A DNA stretch of 8,531 nt from positions 1-8,531 of the forward strand of contig DITN01000024.1 in the NCBI GenBank assembly GCA_002422865.1. Reading direction: 5' to 3'. Position 1 is the stretch's first letter, and each line of letters opens with the position of its first letter. Made by a program: the position numbers and the translations under genes. This document shows positions 5,467 through 8,531 of the stretch, one piece after another. Under the pieces are notes generated by a model. It ran no database searches and was not told the origin of the DNA. It saw nothing but the letters and a program-made list of their open reading frames with translations. The stretch is from Bacteroidetes bacterium UBA6183. GTDB lineage: Bacteria; Bacteroidota; Bacteroidia; UKL13-3.

Positions 5467-6837
5467 ATGAGAGGATTAGTAGCCGATACACCGATAGATA
5501 CAGCCAAAAGACGTTTATACATAGAAACATACGGCTGTGCCATGAACCTTGCGGATAGTGAGGTAATGGCCAGTATTATGCAAGGAGAAGGGTTTACCAC
5601 AACAGACGACCCATTACAAGCGGATGTGGTATTTTTAAATACCTGTGCCATTAGAGATAATGCAGAAGCCAAAATTTGGGGCCGATTAAAAGAGATGAAA
5701 GGCAACAAACGTAAAAACCCGGGAATGATAGTGGGTGTAATGGGTTGTATGGCCGAACGTTTAAAATCAAAATTACTGGAACAAGACCAATTGGTGGATA
5801 TTGTTGTAGGACCTGATGCCTACCGCGATATTCCTAAATTGATACAACAAGTAGAAGCGGGACAAAAGGCGGTTAACGTATTGTTGAGCAGAGAAGAAAC
5901 TTATGCTGAAATTACTCCGGTGCGTTTAAGCAGCAATGGTGTAAATGCATTTGTAAGTATTATGCGGGGTTGCGATAATATGTGTTCTTTCTGCGTAGTG
6001 CCTTTTACACGGGGTCGTGAGCGCAGTCGTGAGCCGGAAAGCATTATACGCGAAGCCACTGAATTGTTTAACCAAGGCTACAGAGAGGTAACTTTATTGG
6101 GACAAAATGTTGACTCGTACAAATGGCAAAACGAAGCCGGTGAAACACTGTGTAACTTTGCACAATTATTAGAGAAAGTGGCTTTAATATCACCTGAGTT
6201 ACGCATACGTTTTTCTTCTTCGCACCCAAAAGACATTACCGATGAGGTACTTTACACCATGAAAAAGTACGACAACATTTGTAAGTATATTCATTACCCT
6301 TTACAAAGCGGCAATAGCCGTATTTTAAAGTTGATGAACCGTACTTACGACAGAACTTGGTTTAGCGAAAGGTTAAAAACCATCAGAAGCATATTACCTG
6401 AGGTAGGTATCAGTACCGATTCTATTGTTGGCTTTTGTACTGAAACGGAAGAAGAATTTCAAGATACATTAAGTATGTTTAGAGAAGCGCAATTTGAGTT
6501 TGCGTTTATGTATGCCTACAGCGAACGTCCGGGAACATTGGCTGCACGCAAATATGCTGATGATGTTCCGGCTGATGTAAAAGGGCGCAGACTTGCAGAG
6601 TTGGTAGAATTGCAAAACAGCATCAGTTTGAATAAAAAATTAGATTACATCGGTAAAACCTACAAGGTATTAATTGATGGTTATTCTAAAAAATCGAATG
6701 ATGATTTTAAAGGCCGTAACGACCAAAACCAATTGGTGGTTTTTCCGGTTGGCGAAGGATACAAAGTAGGCGATTATGTAAATGTAAAAATAGAACGCTC
6801 AACCATGACCAGCTTATTTGGTAAGGTGGTTGAGTAA
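5467..6837 (+). CDS. miaB: tRNA-2-methylthio-N6-dimethylallyladenosine synthase
   Basis: MiaB is a radical-SAM methylthiotransferase that adds a methylthio group to i6A at position 37 of tRNAs reading UNN codons, which helps keep the reading frame. All parts of the 456-residue protein are present. The N-terminal domain has the three cysteines of the auxiliary iron-sulfur cluster, C24 (TYGCAMN), C60 (NTCAIRDNAE) and C94 (GCMAER). The radical-SAM motif is C169, C173, C176 (RGCDNMCSFCVVPFTRGRERSR), followed by the TIM-barrel blocks LLGQNVDSY and SSHPKD. A C-terminal TRAM RNA-binding domain covers about 393-456. NTCAIRDNAE and GRERSR separate it from the related RimO and MtaB. It is first in a plus-strand operon; the next gene starts 10 bp after its stop. 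Confidence 0.98.
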   Translation: MRGLVADTPIDTAKRRLYIETYGCAMNLADSEVMASIMQGEGFTTTDDPLQADVVFLNTCAIRDNAEAKIWGRLKEMKGNKRKNPGMIVGVMGCMAERLKSKLLEQDQLVDIVVGPDAYRDIPKLIQQVEAGQKAVNVLLSREETYAEITPVRLSSNGVNAFVSIMRGCDNMCSFCVVPFTRGRERSREPESIIREATELFNQGYREVTLLGQNVDSYKWQNEAGETLCNFAQLLEKVALISPELRIRFSSSHPKDITDEVLYTMKKYDNICKYIHYPLQSGNSRILKLMNRTYDRTWFSERLKTIRSILPEVGISTDSIVGFCTETEEEFQDTLSMFREAQFEFAFMYAYSERPGTLAARKYADDVPADVKGRRLAELVELQNSISLNKKLDYIGKTYKVLIDGYSKKSNDDFKGRNDQNQLVVFPVGEGYKVGDYVNVKIERSTMTSLFGKVVE

Positions 6838-6847
6838 ATAATAAAGT

Positions 6848-8272
6848 TTGAATTTGAATCCTGAATACATACCCATAACCATTGTTTGCATTCTTGCATT
6901 TTTATACCTGTTTTTTATGGTAAAAGATGCAGTGCATACTTATTTAAGGGAGGTCGCATTAACTAACAAAGAACTAATTACTTTATCACAGGAAGAGTTT
7001 CATCAAGAATGGAGTAACTTCTTAAACAAGTTCTTTCCTTACTACCGTAATCTCGACAATGATGGACAAATTGCTTTTTGCAATAAAACCCAAGCCCTTT
7101 TAAAACGGATCGATATTGTTGGTATAGATATAGAAGTTGATGCTTCAAAACGTGTTTTAATTATGGCTTCTTTGGCGCAACTAACTTTTGGTTTAAAAAA
7201 ACTCGGACTATATAATTTCAAAGAAATAAGACTTTACAAAGATACCTTTCACTTAAAAAAAACAGATTCATTTTATGATGGCATAACTTATTCGAGCAAA
7301 ATAATTGCACTCTCATGGAGTAATTATGAGCGAGGTATTTTAAACCAAACCGATGGAATTAACCTTGGCATTTACCATCATGCAGAGGCACTTTTAAGAA
7401 CAGTGAACAACGGTATTTTCTTCGATACACACTTTGCCAGCTATATTGATGATTGGACAGAACATGTTGAATCAGCTTTTAAACAAAATCAAAAATTCAG
7501 AGAGTTGATAAACACAAATGATAGGGATAATTTCTTCCCTAGAATATCAGAGATTTTCTTTGAAAGACCTTTTGAGTTGAAAGAAATTTCGAATGATGTT
7601 TACGCTCATACTTGTGTTTTATTAAATCAAAATCCTTTGAACATTACGGAGAACTACAAACACTCGGTTGAGTCACTTAACAGACTGAATCTATTAACGA
7701 CAGTTCCGGTAAAGGTTCGAAAAATATACAGACACCATAAATGGCATTGGAGTTATAACTTAACAGTTTTCATGCCTATTTTAGCTCCTATAGGTATATA
7801 CATGTGCATGATAGACGCACTCATCACCGATTTTCATTTTGGTTTGGCATATCTGATTATAAGTGTTGTTTTTTACACAGCATTATATCGACTCAACAAA
7901 AAGTTTGAACTTTACTCTCATCAAATATGGTTGTATGTATTTTGCTTAATGGGATTAACCCCGTTGACTTTAACAACACTACTATACTTAAACAACAATA
8001 TTATTGTTGGAGCTACTCAAAAAAGTATTCATAAAATAGAAAGTTATACCTTTTTAATACGAGAGGCACGAAGAGGAAACAACTACAGTTACACAGGAGT
8101 TATTCTTGATTATGATGACTTATTTTTAAACAAATATTATAGGGCAAGGAAGTTTGAATATGATGATTTGCCCACCAAAACTTTTACCAACTATAGTGCA
8201 GAATACAAGATAGCAAAGGGACTATTGGGAATTGATGTAGTGCTATCTAAAAAAATAACTTACACACCATGA
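6848..8272 (+). CDS. Membrane protein with a degenerate MtfA/M90 peptidase-like domain
   Basis: The protein has 474 residues. A membrane helix at about 8-24 is followed by a soluble region (25-303), three helices at about 305-327, 331-348 and 359-382, and a C-terminal tail of about 90 residues. Positive charges place the soluble region in the cytoplasm and the tail outside. That region resembles MtfA-like zinc peptidases (M90): FPYYRNLDNDGQIAF, RVLIMASLAQLTFGL, ALSWSNYERGIL, DGINLGI and SEIFFERP follow the family order. Where family members carry HExxH after NxxI, this protein reads YHHAE (Y176-E180), so the zinc-binding and catalytic residues are lost. The likely zinc-binding Glu further on is uncertain: N228 replaces one candidate, E235 is kept. 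The start is a TTG at 6848; a stop lies at 6842-6844 and the first ATG (6917) would delete helix 1. The stop overlaps the next ATG. Kinship is judged by eye; function unknown. Confidence 0.75.
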   Translation: MNLNPEYIPITIVCILAFLYLFFMVKDAVHTYLREVALTNKELITLSQEEFHQEWSNFLNKFFPYYRNLDNDGQIAFCNKTQALLKRIDIVGIDIEVDASKRVLIMASLAQLTFGLKKLGLYNFKEIRLYKDTFHLKKTDSFYDGITYSSKIIALSWSNYERGILNQTDGINLGIYHHAEALLRTVNNGIFFDTHFASYIDDWTEHVESAFKQNQKFRELINTNDRDNFFPRISEIFFERPFELKEISNDVYAHTCVLLNQNPLNITENYKHSVESLNRLNLLTTVPVKVRKIYRHHKWHWSYNLTVFMPILAPIGIYMCMIDALITDFHFGLAYLIISVVFYTALYRLNKKFELYSHQIWLYVFCLMGLTPLTLTTLLYLNNNIIVGATQKSIHKIESYTFLIREARRGNNYSYTGVILDYDDLFLNKYYRARKFEYDDLPTKTFTNYSAEYKIAKGLLGIDVVLSKKITYTP

Positions 8273-8531
8273 ACATTCAAGAAATAAAACAACGATTTGA
8301 AATTATAGGCAACTCTCCCCTGCTTAATATTGCTTTAGAAACGGCAGTTAAAGTAGCACCAACTGATATTTCTGTTTTAATTAACGGAGAAAGTGGTGTG
8401 GGTAAAGAAGCGTTTAGTAAAATTATTCATGCCTTAAGCAACCGTAAACACGGAAACTTTATTGCGGTAAACTGTGGTGCAATTCCAGAAGGCACCATCG
8501 ACTCTGAATTATTTGGCCACGAAAAAGGATC
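8269..8531 (+). CDS. Sigma-54-interacting AAA+ transcriptional regulator, 3' part beyond the window edge
   Basis: The 87 complete codons present encode the start of a bacterial enhancer-binding AAA+ domain. This type of ATPase remodels RNA polymerase held by sigma-54 so that it can open promoters. FEIIGNSPLL (10-19) is the usual entry to the domain, Walker A is GESGVGKE (40-47), and FIAVNCGAIPEGTIDSELFGHEKG (64-87) runs right up to where the GAFTGA loop should begin, just past the edge. The AAA+ domain starts at residue 10, so there is no receiver, GAF or PAS domain in front; any signal must come through another protein or a C-terminal region. Its ATG shares four bases with the stop of the preceding gene (ATGA), a strong sign of translational coupling to the membrane pseudopeptidase. 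The DNA-binding domain is out of view. Confidence 0.93.
   Translation, partial: MNIQEIKQRFEIIGNSPLLNIALETAVKVAPTDISVLINGESGVGKEAFSKIIHALSNRKHGNFIAVNCGAIPEGTIDSELFGHEKG

Noticed and set aside
5457..5708. 83-residue minus-strand ORF
   Set aside because: It is an antisense shadow of the miaB 5' end.

Overview
The window looks like chromosomal DNA of a low-GC member of the Bacteroidota. The evidence is a Bacteroidota-type RecA N-terminus, several promoters of the phylum's characteristic form (a -7 box TAnnTTTG), a PorT/OmpW-like small outer-membrane barrel, few Shine-Dalgarno sequences, and the order miaB followed by a sigma-54-type AAA+ regulator. No tRNA, rRNA, CRISPR array, transposase or attachment site was seen. 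No gene-free stretch exceeds 300 bases; the longest is the 171 bp upstream of recA.

The left part (1-5307) is entirely on the minus strand. From left to right it holds: the 5' two thirds of recA; a membrane-anchored protein with three ComEA-like helix-hairpin-helix repeats, preceded and slightly overlapped by a 49-residue single-pass membrane ORF; a HigB-HigA toxin-antitoxin pair with a perfect palindrome in its promoter; and a three-gene run read DUF2975 membrane protein, then a small YozG-like HTH regulator, then an RmlD-like short-chain dehydrogenase (gaps of 2 and 16 bp). Last comes a secreted outer-membrane beta-barrel protein. Perfect inverted repeats sit next to the recA, higBA and DUF2975/HTH promoters, so each is a candidate operator.

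The right part (5467-8531) is on the plus strand and looks like one transcription unit. It holds miaB (tRNA methylthiolation), then a four-helix membrane protein, then the start of an AAA+ sigma-54-interacting regulator whose ATG overlaps the preceding stop codon. A perfect 15-bp palindrome, CTGACAGTCTGTCAG, sits about 10 bp upstream of a perfect -7 box in the miaB promoter.

The most unusual item is the membrane protein at 6848-8272. Its cytoplasmic region resembles the MtfA/M90 zinc peptidases, but the place where HExxH is expected reads YHHAE. It is therefore probably a catalytically dead, membrane-tethered pseudopeptidase, translationally coupled to a transcription factor that has no sensory domain of its own. 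A regulatory partnership between the two is plausible but unproven. The other genes belong to familiar families.
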